From IMG/VR virus record IMGVR_UViG_3300042478_002451, positions 1 to 41,248 of that record: a DNA stretch of 41,248 nucleotides. The stretch is one strand, 5' to 3'. This document shows positions 6,625 through 14,625 of this stretch, one piece after another. The first letter of the stretch is position 1; every line of letters starts with the position of its first letter. Source of the DNA: a virus. The notes under the pieces were generated by a model. It was given only the letters and a program-made list of their open reading frames with translations. It searched no databases and had not been told where the DNA came from. The position numbers and the translations under genes are program-made.

Positions 6625-6810
6625 ATGACAACTACGACACTCGCGGCGATCGCCGCTCTGATCCTGCTCCCGCTGCTGATCCTGCTCTGGGCCACAGAGT
6701 CCAGGCCCCAGCGTGCACGGCGGCTTCGGTCCTACGGCTGGACGCAGCAGCGCATCGCTGATCACCTGCAGTGCAGCCGTACTACCGTCCGCCGAGCACT
6801 CGCGGGCTAG
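6625..6810 (+). CDS. Tiny membrane-anchored helix-turn-helix protein
   Basis: A 61-residue protein with two parts. Residues 4-23 are a single membrane helix (LAAIAALILLPLLILLWA). Residues about 27-60, arginine-rich, end in YGWTQQRIADHLQCSRTTVRRAL, a clear helix-turn-helix. The start is ATG 6625, directly after CACACCACGCC. An N-terminal anchor with a C-terminal DNA-binding unit suggests a protein that holds DNA at the membrane or senses it there. It lies between the two terminase genes. The function is not known; the two-part reading is from sequence alone. Confidence 0.65.
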   Translation: MTTTTLAAIAALILLPLLILLWATESRPQRARRLRSYGWTQQRIADHLQCSRTTVRRALAG

Positions 6811-6983
6811 TACGGCCGTACCACTGACCCCCAGGGGGCGGGTTCGGGATCCGGGCGGTGCCGTAACGGGTCCCAGGGAACCTACTGGTACATTCCCATC
6901 TCCTTCTTTTGTTACACACCTGGGGGTAGTGTTGCGATTTTTGTAATACACTGCAGGGTACCTGCTAGAAAAATGGCCACTAA
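6811..6983 (+). other. Palindrome-rich gap between terminase genes, candidate packaging site
   Basis: No gene of normal length fits here. The gap contains TACGGCCGTA (6811-6820, perfect palindrome), CCCCCAGGGGG (6828-6838), GGATCC (6847-6852) and the overlapping pair GGGTCCC / TCCCAGGGA (6868-6879), then TGTTACACAC at 6910. Position and symmetry would suit a cos or pac site, but no cut site can be shown. Confidence 0.3.
6945..6950 (+). promoter_or_regulatory. -10-like box TACACT
   Basis: GTAATACACTGCAGGG lies 33 bases before the large terminase start at 6984. A ten-codon ORF begins at 6973 and overlaps that start. Confidence 0.45.
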
Positions 6984-8231
6984 ATGCCCGAATCGCCAGC
7001 ATTAACGCTCCGTTGGGCCCAAGGCGAGGTGTTTGGCAGCCGCAAACGCTTCCGTGTGCTGGTTGCCGGCCGCCGCTTCGGCAAAAGCTACCTGTCATGT
7101 ATCGAATTATTGCGTGGGGCGATCGAGCGGCCGGGCGAAACGTTCTTTTACGCGGCCCCTACATACCGAATGGCGAAGGACATCGCCTGGAAGGTGATGA
7201 AAAAGCTCGTCCCAAAGGCCTGGATCAAGAGCAAGAACGAAACCGACCTGAAGATTGAGCTGGTAAACGGCAGCACGATCGAATTAAAGGGCACCGAAAA
7301 CGCAATGGCGTTGCGCGGCCGCAGTTTGGCCGGCGTGGTGCTGGACGAAGCCGCCTTCATGGACGCCGAAGTCTGGTTCGAGGTAATCCGCCCGGCTTTA
7401 GCGGACAAACAAGGCTGGGCTTTGTTCATCTCCACCCCCGACGGCACTGCCAGCTGGTTCTACGAACTATGGCAATACGCCGAAAGCGGCGACAACGACT
7501 GGAGCCGCTGGCAATTCACGACAATCGAAGGCGACAACGTCCCACCGGAAGAAATCGAAGCCGCCCGAGGCCAACTCGACGCCCGCACCTTCCGCCAAGA
7601 ATTTGAAGCCAGCTTCGAGAATCTTTCCGGCCTAGTGGCGGTCTCCTTCGCCGACTCGAACATCTCCACCGAAGCCGCCGACATCCCCGTCCTGCCTCTC
7701 CTACTCGGCGTCGACTTCAACGTTGACCCCATGTCGGGCATTTGCGCGGTCAAAAAAGACGACACCCTCTACGTCTTCGACGAAATCATGCTCACCGGTG
7801 GCGCCACCACCTGGGACTTCTCCGAAGAAGTCACCCGCCGCTTCGGCGTCGACCGCCGCATCATCGCCTGCCCCGACCCCACCGGCGGCGCCCGCAAAAC
7901 CAGCGGCGTGGGACTCACCGACCACAACATCCTCCGCCGCAGCGGCTTCACCGTCTCCAGCCCCAAATCCCCCTGGAAAATCCGCGACAAGGTCACGTGC
8001 GTCAACACCGCCCTTTTGGACGCTGCTGGAACACGCCGCACCCTGATCCACCCGCGCTGCAAAGAACTCATCAAATCCCTCCGCACCTTGACCTACACCC
8101 CAAACACCGGCCTCCCCAACAAAAATCTCGGCGTCGACCACGCTTTCGACGCCTTCGGCTACCTCTGCCTCCAACAATTCAACCTCGTCAACTACTCCAA
8201 GCTCGGCAGCACCAACTACCGCCTCTACTAA
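6984..8231 (+). CDS. terL: Terminase large subunit
   Basis: This 415-residue packaging motor pumps DNA into the prohead and cuts it. The ATPase half shows GRRFGKSY (Walker A, about residues 29-36) and VVLDEAAF (Walker B, about 118-125). The nuclease half has GVDFNVDP (about 242), a CPDPTGG segment and DHAFDAFGY (about 385), which supply the metal-binding aspartates of the RNase H-like fold. The length is typical. The start is ATG 6984, with an in-frame alternative unlikely. It is followed within 33 bases by a run of small genes leading to the portal. Confidence 0.95.
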   Translation: MPESPALTLRWAQGEVFGSRKRFRVLVAGRRFGKSYLSCIELLRGAIERPGETFFYAAPTYRMAKDIAWKVMKKLVPKAWIKSKNETDLKIELVNGSTIELKGTENAMALRGRSLAGVVLDEAAFMDAEVWFEVIRPALADKQGWALFISTPDGTASWFYELWQYAESGDNDWSRWQFTTIEGDNVPPEEIEAARGQLDARTFRQEFEASFENLSGLVAVSFADSNISTEAADIPVLPLLLGVDFNVDPMSGICAVKKDDTLYVFDEIMLTGGATTWDFSEEVTRRFGVDRRIIACPDPTGGARKTSGVGLTDHNILRRSGFTVSSPKSPWKIRDKVTCVNTALLDAAGTRRTLIHPRCKELIKSLRTLTYTPNTGLPNKNLGVDHAFDAFGYLCLQQFNLVNYSKLGSTNYRLY

Positions 8232-8237
8232 CCACCG

Positions 8238-8243
8238 TAGACT
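8238..8243 (+). promoter_or_regulatory. -10-like box TAGACT
   Basis: CCGTAGACTGAGAC lies 21 bases before ATG 8265 and belongs to the TANACTGA class found ahead of structural genes. Confidence 0.55.
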
Positions 8244-8264
8244 GAGACAAATCCCCCTGGAGCC

Positions 8265-8432
8265 ATGGCCAAAAAGCCCACAAAAGCCCAGAAAAAGGTC
8301 TCCAAGGTAATGGAGGAGTACGGCGCCGGCACCCTTAAGTCCAGCTCGGGCAAAAAAGTAACCAGCCGCAAGCAGGCAATCGCCATCGCCCTCTCCGAGG
8401 CTGGCCAAACCCGCAAAAAGAGGACCAAGTAA
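8265..8432 (+). CDS. Small lysine-rich protein (DUF6496-like)
   Basis: A 55-residue very basic protein (MAKKPTKAQKKVSKVMEEYG at the N-terminus, then TSRKQAIAIALSEAG and KKRTK). The RKQAIAIALSEAG segment is characteristic of a small family of unknown function common in phages and bacteria. It is not a membrane protein. Its stop overlaps the next ATG (TAATG), so the two are coupled. It may bind DNA or be packaged in the head; this is a guess from charge and position. Confidence 0.8.
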   Translation: MAKKPTKAQKKVSKVMEEYGAGTLKSSSGKKVTSRKQAIAIALSEAGQTRKKRTK

Positions 8433-8605
8433 TGGCTAAACCCGGTCTCTACGCCAATATCAATGCCAAGCGCAAGCGCATCGCTGCCGGAAGCAACGAA
8501 AAAATGCGTAAGCCTGGCTCAAAAGGCGCCCCAACCGACGCTGCCTTCAAAGCAGCCGCCAAAACCGCCAAACCGGCTAAACCCACCAAAAAACGGAGCA
8601 AGTAA
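8432..8605 (+). CDS. Small basic phage protein (GLYANINAKRKRIAAGS type)
   Basis: A 57-residue basic protein beginning MAKPGLYANINAKRKRIAAG and continuing with MRKPGSKGAPT, then an Ala/Lys tail. This N-terminal pattern recurs in tiny proteins of cyanophages and other marine phages, usually near head genes; the function is unknown. It overlaps the upstream stop by one base and ends two bases before the next ATG. Confidence 0.85.
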   Translation: MAKPGLYANINAKRKRIAAGSNEKMRKPGSKGAPTDAAFKAAAKTAKPAKPTKKRSK

Positions 8606-8607
8606 TC

Positions 8608-8952
8608 ATGGCCGCCAAAGCTATTACCGCCATCGACCGCCACACAAACATCGTCGAATACACCGGCGCCAAACTCACCGCCCTCGACGACTGGTTCGAG
8701 ATCCCTGCTCACTCGGGCAGCTACAGCATGGCTGCCACCGTGGTCGGCTCCGCCAACTTCAAACTCGCCATCGAGTGCAGCTTCAACGGCAACTGGTTCA
8801 CCATCGAAACTGCTAAAACCATCAACTCCGCTGGAGCCTACGTTTACTTCTACGACGGCAAACCCGCAGCCAAAGTCAGACTACGCATCTCGCAAGTCGA
8901 CTCTGGTACTCCCGACGTAACCCCATACATCGCAGTTGCGTACCACGGCTAA
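8608..8952 (+). CDS. Unknown beta-rich structural-type protein
   Basis: A 114-residue protein, predicted mostly beta strand, with a compact pattern (WFEIPAHSGSYSM, FKLAIECSFNGNWFTIE, AYVYFYDGKPAAKVRLRIS, PYIAVAYHG). Its size and position before the portal would suit a head decoration or head-fibre protein, but no defining motif is visible. It ends with TAATG, overlapping the next gene. Confidence 0.75.
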   Translation: MAAKAITAIDRHTNIVEYTGAKLTALDDWFEIPAHSGSYSMAATVVGSANFKLAIECSFNGNWFTIETAKTINSAGAYVYFYDGKPAAKVRLRISQVDSGTPDVTPYIAVAYHG

Positions 8953-9152
8953 TGGCAATCCAAACCATTAACGGCGGCTGCATCCACATCGAAATCGACG
9001 CGGAAGACAACCTCACTCACGCCACATTCGCCTTCAAAACACCATCAATACCCGAAACTCTGGGCGGATTTATCACAATGCTCGCCCACGGAATCGAAGT
9101 GCTGGTGCCCCTTCCCGATCCCGACGACGAGGAGCCCGAAGACGATGATTGA
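8952..9152 (+). CDS. Small acidic unknown protein
   Basis: A 66-residue acidic protein. Two predicted strands are followed by an amphipathic stretch (GGFITMLAHGIEVLVPL) and an acidic tail (PDPDDEEPEDDD). It overlaps the next gene by 8 bases and sits in a tightly packed operon. No function assigned. Confidence 0.7.
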   Translation: MAIQTINGGCIHIEIDAEDNLTHATFAFKTPSIPETLGGFITMLAHGIEVLVPLPDPDDEEPEDDD

Positions 9153-9417
9153 ATATCGCGGCGAACGCTTCGAGGGTTATAACAAACCCAAACGCACCCC
9201 CAATCACCCCGAAAAATCACACGTTGTCCTCGCAAAAGACGGCGACAAAGTAAAACTTATCCGTTTCGGCCAACAGGGCGTAACTGGCTCACCACCAAAA
9301 ACAGGAGAAACAGAAGCAGCGAAGGCCAGAAGGGCATCGTTCAAAGCGCGTCATGCCTCTAACATAAAGAAAGGCAAAATGTCCGCCGCCTACTGGGCCG
9401 ATAAGGTGAAATGGTGA
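9145..9417 (+). CDS. Small basic phage protein (DUF6321-like)
   Basis: A 90-residue basic protein. The core (KSHVVLAKDGDKVKLIRFGQ followed by GVTGSPP and RRASFKARH) and the C-terminus (MSAAYWADKVKW) match a small family widespread in cyanophages and other marine phages, of unknown function. It overlaps its upstream neighbour and lies 4 bases before the portal gene. Confidence 0.85.
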   Translation: MIEYRGERFEGYNKPKRTPNHPEKSHVVLAKDGDKVKLIRFGQQGVTGSPPKTGETEAAKARRASFKARHASNIKKGKMSAAYWADKVKW

Positions 9418-9421
9418 CCCG

Positions 9422-10939
9422 ATGACCTACGCAGTTCCCGGCCAAATCCGCACCCATCTTGTCAGTTCGACCTTCGAAGGCCCGACTGACTCACCCTTCA
9501 CGCGCACCCGCGCCGTGCTGGACATGATGCGCGGCTGGGAAATCATGAAAGCGGTCAGCCTCGGCACCGAATACCTGCGCGAAAACAGCGAAACCTTCCT
9601 CCCCCTAGAACCCCGCGAGGATTACACGGCCTACTTGGCCCGCGTCAACCGCGCCGTCTTCTCACCCTTCACCCAACGACTGGTCCGCGCCGCTGCCGGC
9701 CTGATCCTACGCAAACCGATCGTCCTCGAAGGCGACCCCTACTGGAGCGAAATCTTCGCCAAGGACGTCGACGGTTGCGGCTCGGACCTGGACGAGTATG
9801 CCCGCCGCCTACTGATCTGCGCCCTTACCTACGGCCACTGCCACACACTGGTCGATTTCCCAGCCCCAACTGGCGCCCGCAGCTTGGCGGAAGAACGTGC
9901 CCTGAACCGCCGCCCGTACTGGATCGAGGTCGACCCGCAGAATGTGTACGGCTGGCGCTTGGATCGCGAGGTCAACTACGGCAAGTTGATCCAGGTCCGC
10001 ATTGCGGAAAAAGCGATCGTCCCCGACGGCCGCTTCGGCGAAAAAGTGTACGACCAGATCCGCGTCATCGAGCCAGGCCGCTACGAGATCTACCGCCAAC
10101 TGGAGAGCCGCAAGGACATGTACGGCCAAATGCCGTACCCCAACTCGTTTGACGTAACAGGCCCTACGGGCGGCAACTACGAGCTAGTTGAAACTGGCGC
10201 TTACAGTTTGGGCGAAATCCCCCTCGTAACCCTTTACTCGAACAAGACCGACACGCTGGTCAGCAAACCCCCACTACTGGACATCGCCTACCTAAACCTG
10301 GCCCATTTCCAACGCCAAGCCGACCTGATCCACAGCCTGCATGTCGCCAGCCAACCCATGCTTGTCCTCGAAGGCTGGGACGACCAGACCAAGGACCTTG
10401 CCATTAGCGTTAACTATGCGTTGGCGATGCAGCCCGGTAACAAGGCTTATTACGTGGAGCCTGCGTCTAGCGCTTTCGAGGCCCAGTCAAACGAAATAAA
10501 AGAACTGCAGATGCAGATGGCGACGCTGGGCATCAGCACTCTGAGCCAGCAAAAGTTTGTCGCCGAATCTGCCGACGCCCGCCGCCTGGACCGCGTCGAC
10601 ACCAACTCGATGCTGTCGATGGTCTCGATGGACCTACAGCAAACGCTGCAAGGCGCCTTCAACCTGGCCGCCGATTACCTCCAGCTGGAGCCACCTCAGG
10701 TCTATGTGAGCCGCGACTTCGACATCGACCGCCTGATCGGCCAAGACATCACAGCACTCACAGCGCTGTTCGCACAGCAGGTTATCGACCGCGAAGAATT
10801 CCGCGACATCCTGCGCCAAGGCGAAATCCTGTCTGCTGGCATTTCGATGGACACGGACAGCGAAGCGACCGAACCCGCTGAATCACTGGAAGAGGAAACC
10901 ACCGAGGAAGAGGTCGACGACACTGAAACCAATTCCTAA
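9422..10939 (+). CDS. Portal protein (DUF4055-type)
   Basis: The 505-residue protein should form the ring through which DNA enters and leaves the head. Its N-terminal half (RTRAVLDMMRGWEIMKAVSLG, then FSPFTQRLVRAAAGLILRKP) is typical of DUF4055-type portals. A middle region with IPLVTLYSNKTD and LDIAYLNLAHFQRQADL corresponds to the portal stem and wing. The C-terminal 30 residues are strongly acidic. Length and location, between the terminase and the scaffold, agree. Confidence 0.85.
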   Translation: MTYAVPGQIRTHLVSSTFEGPTDSPFTRTRAVLDMMRGWEIMKAVSLGTEYLRENSETFLPLEPREDYTAYLARVNRAVFSPFTQRLVRAAAGLILRKPIVLEGDPYWSEIFAKDVDGCGSDLDEYARRLLICALTYGHCHTLVDFPAPTGARSLAEERALNRRPYWIEVDPQNVYGWRLDREVNYGKLIQVRIAEKAIVPDGRFGEKVYDQIRVIEPGRYEIYRQLESRKDMYGQMPYPNSFDVTGPTGGNYELVETGAYSLGEIPLVTLYSNKTDTLVSKPPLLDIAYLNLAHFQRQADLIHSLHVASQPMLVLEGWDDQTKDLAISVNYALAMQPGNKAYYVEPASSAFEAQSNEIKELQMQMATLGISTLSQQKFVAESADARRLDRVDTNSMLSMVSMDLQQTLQGAFNLAADYLQLEPPQVYVSRDFDIDRLIGQDITALTALFAQQVIDREEFRDILRQGEILSAGISMDTDSEATEPAESLEEETTEEEVDDTETNS

Positions 10940-10952
10940 TCTTCTTTTGTTG

Positions 10953-10958
10953 TAGACT
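10953..10958 (+). promoter_or_regulatory. -10-like box TAGACT
   Basis: GTTGTAGACTAGAAC lies 26 bases before GTG 10985, in the gap after the portal gene. Confidence 0.5.
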
Positions 10959-10984
10959 AGAACTGCACTATTTACAGTCCGCTG

Positions 10985-11164
10985 GTGAAGAGCCTGGATT
11001 ACGTGCAGCAACCGGACGGCAGTTTCCGCTGGGAAATGGTCGAGATGGACGAAGCTGCGCGGGCTGCAAAGCCTGAACCCGAAAAACCCGCTCGCCGGGC
11101 CCCGAAAAAGGCCATCAGCGAGCCTGTTTTCGTCGAACCCACTACCGAAACCCCCGAGTTCTAA
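10985..11164 (+). CDS. Small unknown protein, GTG start
   Basis: A 59-residue protein, not previously obvious because it lacks an ATG at its start. It reads MKSLDYVQQPDGSFRWEMVE, then a region rich in Pro, Lys and Ala, and an acidic end. It fills the gap between portal and scaffold exactly, starts just after a promoter-like box and stops 3 bases before the scaffold ATG. The function is unknown. Confidence 0.65.
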   Translation: MKSLDYVQQPDGSFRWEMVEMDEAARAAKPEPEKPARRAPKKAISEPVFVEPTTETPEF

Positions 11165-11167
11165 CGC

Positions 11168-11887
11168 ATGGAAGAGCAAGTCATCCAGACGCCCGTGGCG
11201 CCTGAACCCCAGCCTGTGGCTGGAGCCGACACCGCTCAACCCACTCTTGATGTCTCGGGCATCAAGGCTGAGTACGAGTCCCAGATCAATGCCCTAAAGG
11301 TCCAAGCGGCCGAAGCCGACGAACGTTTCCAAGGCATCAAGGCAAAGCTGGACGAGGTCTACAAAAAACAGGACGACCAACGCAAGAAGGTCCTCCAAGA
11401 CCAAGGCCAGTGGAAAGATCTCTGGGAGGAAGCCAACAAAACCGCCCAAGAAAAAGACACGCAGATCGCCGAACTCCACCGCCAACTGGAGGACCTTCGC
11501 ACGTCTAACGAAGCCGCAACAATGCGCACAGCGGCGATGTCGGCTATCAGCCAAGCTGGCGCAATTAACGCCGAGCAAATGCTGATGTTGTTACAAAACA
11601 ACCTCCGCAAAAACGAAGGCGGCAGCGTCGTTGTCCTCAACGGCGGCGTGGAACAAGACCTTCAGGCATATCTAAACAACCTGAAGAACCCAGGCTCCGG
11701 CTTCGAGCACCACTTCAAACCTAGCTCTGCCGCTGGAATGGGCGCCAAGCCCAACCCCACCTCTACCGTCGCTCCGGGTATGAACAACCCCTGGAAGGAA
11801 GGTAGTATTAACTTAACGCAGCAGATGATGCTGTCCGCCCAAGACCCTGAACTCGCAGCAGTGCTGAAGAGGGAAGCCGGTCTTTAA
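11168..11887 (+). CDS. Capsid scaffolding protein
   Basis: A 239-residue protein. A Pro/Gln-rich N-terminus is followed by a long coiled coil (about residues 35-120: YESQINALKVQAAEADERF, then DQRKKVLQDQGQWKDLWEEA), then a flexible region with Gly/Asn/Pro, and a C-terminal helix (QDPELAAVLKREAGL). Acidic N-terminal coil plus C-terminal helix is the usual layout of phage scaffolds, which guide prohead assembly and then leave. Position directly before the capsid gene supports this. Confidence 0.85.
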   Translation: MEEQVIQTPVAPEPQPVAGADTAQPTLDVSGIKAEYESQINALKVQAAEADERFQGIKAKLDEVYKKQDDQRKKVLQDQGQWKDLWEEANKTAQEKDTQIAELHRQLEDLRTSNEAATMRTAAMSAISQAGAINAEQMLMLLQNNLRKNEGGSVVVLNGGVEQDLQAYLNNLKNPGSGFEHHFKPSSAAGMGAKPNPTSTVAPGMNNPWKEGSINLTQQMMLSAQDPELAAVLKREAGL

Positions 11888-11900
11888 GCCTCAGTGAGGC
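11888..11900 (+). other. Short hairpin after the scaffold stop
   Basis: GCCTC-AGT-GAGGC starts right after the TAA of the scaffold gene, with no T-run. It may stabilise or process the capsid mRNA; a terminator role is unlikely. Confidence 0.35.
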
Positions 11901-11955
11901 ACCACCACCCAAGTCTGTGACTGGGACGCAAACCCCCTGACCTTTCGGAGGCCCA

Positions 11956-13053
11956 ATGGCTGCTCCTTTCCAGAACTATTCCGGCGGTGTCCTTCTGGCG
12001 GACATCGTCAAGCGCAATAACCTCAGCACCTATGTGTCTGAGGCGATCAAAGAGCGTTCGCTCTTCATCAAGAGCGGCGCCGTTGTGCGCAATGCTCTGC
12101 TGGATGCCCGCGAAGGCGGCACCCGCATCCAAGTCCCCGAATTTAACCCGACTGCTCCCACCGAGGAGATCATGAACGGGACGGCCACCTGGGGCACCAG
12201 CAACGCCGGCTATCTGACCCCTCAGAAGATCGGTACAGGTACCCAGATCGCCACCATCTGCCATCGCGGCTTTGCGTATGCAGTGGACGACGTCGCAATG
12301 CTCGCGGCCGGTGAAGACCCCATGCTTCACATCCGCAACCAGCTTGCCGACGCGATCAACAAACTGAACAGCCAGCGTCTGTTCAGCCACCTGTACGGCC
12401 TGTTTGGTGCTTCCGACACCAACAACGGTCCTCTGGGTGCCAACGGTCTGTATAAGGGCAAAGGCACCGCTTCTGGTGCCACCGAAGTCAACTTCCTGAC
12501 CGCTGCCACCATTGCCGAAGCTCGCGCCCGCCTTGGCGAGCGTGGCGACGAAATGGACATCCTGGTTGTCCACCCCTCCGTCGGCTACTACCTGTATCAG
12601 GTGGGTATGCTGACCTTTAGCACCTCGGCCCTTGCGGCTTCCGGCGCTGTTGTTTGGGGCGGTGGCGGCGTGGGCATCGGTGCCCGCAGCATCGGCGAAT
12701 TTGCCGGCTGCCGCGTGATCATCGACCCCCTGGTCAACACTGTTGCTCCTGGCGACAGCGGCGACCAGCGTGAGTTCAACTGCTACCTGCTGAAGAGCGG
12801 CACCATCCTTGAGGGCGTCCAACAGGACCTCCGCATCGAAGCTGACCGCAACATCCTGTCCAAGCAGGACGTCCTCTCGGTCGACTACCACAGCGCCTAC
12901 CACGTGATGGGCACCAAGTGGATCTCGGCCTCGGACAACCCGACCAACGCCAGCCTGTACGACAAGGACAACTGGCAGGCCACCTACGACATCGACCTTA
13001 TCCCGCTGTCGCGCATCGTGGTCAACAGCCCCCTAGACACCAGCACCATCTGA
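11956..13053 (+). CDS. Major capsid protein
   Basis: The 365-residue coat protein. The N-terminal region (SGGVLLADIVKRNNLSTYVS) and the strand patterns GTRIQVPEFNPTAP, GTGTQIATICHRGFAYAVDD and the C-terminal VLSVDYHSAYHVMGTKW fit an HK97-fold coat protein. Position after the scaffold and before the neck genes, plus GC-rich, regular codons, agree. It has one of the best ribosome binding sites in the window (CGGAGG, 5 bases before ATG) and a strong terminator 22 bases after the stop, as expected for an abundant product. Confidence 0.9.
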   Translation: MAAPFQNYSGGVLLADIVKRNNLSTYVSEAIKERSLFIKSGAVVRNALLDAREGGTRIQVPEFNPTAPTEEIMNGTATWGTSNAGYLTPQKIGTGTQIATICHRGFAYAVDDVAMLAAGEDPMLHIRNQLADAINKLNSQRLFSHLYGLFGASDTNNGPLGANGLYKGKGTASGATEVNFLTAATIAEARARLGERGDEMDILVVHPSVGYYLYQVGMLTFSTSALAASGAVVWGGGGVGIGARSIGEFAGCRVIIDPLVNTVAPGDSGDQREFNCYLLKSGTILEGVQQDLRIEADRNILSKQDVLSVDYHSAYHVMGTKWISASDNPTNASLYDKDNWQATYDIDLIPLSRIVVNSPLDTSTI

Positions 13054-13074
13054 TCTTCGATCAGATCTTTACTG

Positions 13075-13099
13075 GCCCCACCTTCGGGTGGGGCTTTTT
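13075..13099 (+). terminator. Intrinsic terminator after capsid gene
   Basis: The perfect 8-bp stem GCCCCACC/GGTGGGGC with a TTCG tetraloop is followed by TTTTT. A second short inverted repeat, TGATC-TTC-GATCA, overlaps the capsid stop codon. Confidence 0.92.
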
Positions 13100-13108
13100 C
13101 ATTGCCGC

Positions 13109-13114
13109 TACACT
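13109..13114 (+). promoter_or_regulatory. -10-like box TACACT
   Basis: GCCGCTACACTGAAAC lies 10 bases after the terminator and 23 bases before GTG 13138, so the neck genes form a fresh unit. Confidence 0.6.
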
Positions 13115-13137
13115 GAAACAAAGACGGCCGCCGTGCA

Positions 13138-13668
13138 GTGCCAGCCACAATTAACGCCACTTTGAGTTCTGCATCGGCCAACAGCTATGTAACGCTGGCC
13201 GAAGCTGACGCCTACTTCGAGACAATTCCCGACTCGTCCACCTGGACCACAAAAACGACCGACCAGAAAAACCGCGCCCTGATCTCCGCCACCCGCTGGA
13301 TCGACAGCCTGAACTTTTACGGCGACCGCTGCGATAACGGCCAGGCCTTGAAGTGGCCCCGCAACAACTGGCTGATCGACCGCGTCGAACTGGTCTGCAA
13401 CGTCATCCCGAAAGAAATCAAGTTCGCCACCTACGAACTGGCGCGTGAACTGGCAAACGACACTGACGCCATCACCAACACTCAAAACGACCCGGACCAG
13501 CTGTACAAAGAAGTCGAACTTGGCGAACTGCGCGTCCAGTACAAAGAAGGCCAAGCCAACGGCGTGATCAACAATGTCTTCGACGTCTACCCCTGGCTGC
13601 AGGCATACTTAGGCGCTTACACAATCGGTGGCGCCGGCGGCTTCCAACTCCGCGCCTTCCGAGGCTGA
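13138..13668 (+). CDS. Head-tail adaptor (DnaT-like family)
   Basis: A 176-residue helical protein. The N-terminus has SYVTLAEADAYFETIPDSSTW and then ALISATRWIDSL, a pattern typical of phage proteins often labelled 'DnaT-like' that are head-tail adaptors binding below the portal. It begins with GTG 13138; another GTG at 13133 is out of frame. It is the first neck gene after the capsid and is followed after one base by the next neck protein. Confidence 0.8.
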   Translation: MPATINATLSSASANSYVTLAEADAYFETIPDSSTWTTKTTDQKNRALISATRWIDSLNFYGDRCDNGQALKWPRNNWLIDRVELVCNVIPKEIKFATYELARELANDTDAITNTQNDPDQLYKEVELGELRVQYKEGQANGVINNVFDVYPWLQAYLGAYTIGGAGGFQLRAFRG

Positions 13669-13669
13669 C

Positions 13670-14047
13670 ATGGGCCAAATCGACACCACCTTCGGTTCTA
13701 TCCCGGCCTCCATCCTCGGCGACTGGGGCCAGACCATCACGTACATCAAAACCGTCACACCTCGCACCTACAACCCAACCACTGGCGCCATCACCGGCAC
13801 AGATACTAATGTTTCGGTCAAGGCTGTAATCACGCGCATCAATCCACGCGAATCCGAGGGCCTGTACCAGACCACCGATCTCAAGGTGATCATTGGAGCG
13901 GCCGAGCTTGGGTCTTACTACCCCACTGAAGCCGACCGCATCCAGTACACCCAAGACAGCGTTACCCGCGAGGCCAAGATCATCGCCATCACCAGCTACC
14001 GAGGCGACAGCCCGGTGATGCACACCCTGATCGCGAGGCCCCAATAA
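13670..14047 (+). CDS. Neck / head-closure protein
   Basis: A 125-residue beta-rich protein. Segments such as TITYIKTVTPRTYNPTTGA, VSVKAVITRINPRESEG and VTREAKIIAITSY are like head-completion (stopper) proteins that close the portal after packaging. ATG 13670 follows the stop of the adaptor by one base. It overlaps the next gene by one base. The assignment comes from order and fold pattern, not from a diagnostic motif. Confidence 0.65.
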   Translation: MGQIDTTFGSIPASILGDWGQTITYIKTVTPRTYNPTTGAITGTDTNVSVKAVITRINPRESEGLYQTTDLKVIIGAAELGSYYPTEADRIQYTQDSVTREAKIIAITSYRGDSPVMHTLIARPQ

Positions 14048-14625
14048 TGGCACGTAACGATTTCGGCAAACTCCTAAAAGAGCTGGATCGCGTTGCCGCT
14101 ACCACGGTTTACAACGGCCCCCGCGCCGCCTCCGAGCGTGTCGTGCGCGAACTTCAAAAAGCAGGCCCCAGCTGGAGCGGCGAGTTCTCCAACTCTTGGC
14201 AAATCGCCACCCCATCTACAACTGTTCGCGGCCCCGGCACTCCAGGCGAGCCAAAAAACTTGGTTGCTCCAACACTGACAGGCCGTGAAGTCACCAAGAG
14301 CTTCTTGCTTAAGGACAGCGTCGTCTTTCGCATCACAAACTTCGCGCCCCACGCACTCGAAGCAATCGACGCCGTCGAACATGACCGTCAATACTATGCC
14401 CGCCGCAAAACCGCCGAACCACAAACTGCACTGGGACGCAGCAAATGGGAAGTAACCACACCCCGTAAAAACGTTAGCGCTCGTGGCGCAACTGGCGGCG
14501 GCGCCGAAGGTACAAACTCCAGCCGCACGGCCCCCCTTGACTGGTTCGCAACCTATGCAAGTGCAAATTTAGGACGAGCTGTGCAGTTAGAAATGGATTC
14601 TGCCCTTCGCCGGAGGTTTGCATGA
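14047..14625 (+). CDS. HK97 gp10-like neck / tail-completion protein
   Basis: A 192-residue protein beginning DFGKLLKELDRVAATTVYNG, with a helical N-terminus and then a beta region (SGEFSNSWQIATP, DSVVFRITNFAPHA). Helix-then-sheet with a conserved SGEFxxSW segment is common in gp10-like tail-completion proteins, which join head and tail. It shares one base with its upstream neighbour and overlaps the tail terminator by 4 bases. Confidence 0.7.
   Translation: MARNDFGKLLKELDRVAATTVYNGPRAASERVVRELQKAGPSWSGEFSNSWQIATPSTTVRGPGTPGEPKNLVAPTLTGREVTKSFLLKDSVVFRITNFAPHALEAIDAVEHDRQYYARRKTAEPQTALGRSKWEVTTPRKNVSARGATGGGAEGTNSSRTAPLDWFATYASANLGRAVQLEMDSALRRRFA

Noticed and set aside
7701-8408. A 235-codon minus-strand frame opposite the large terminase end
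   Set aside because: Composition is typical of antisense to GC-rich coding DNA, and it spans two plus-strand genes. No support.
11884-12903. A 339-codon open frame on the minus strand opposite the capsid gene
   Set aside because: It mirrors the regular GC-rich codons of the capsid gene, has low-complexity Gly/Ala/Val/Asp content and no ribosome site. It is a shadow frame.
13051-13063. TGATCTTCGATCA inverted repeat at the capsid stop
   Set aside because: Only 5 bp, next to a much stronger terminator; treated as part of that region, not a separate signal.
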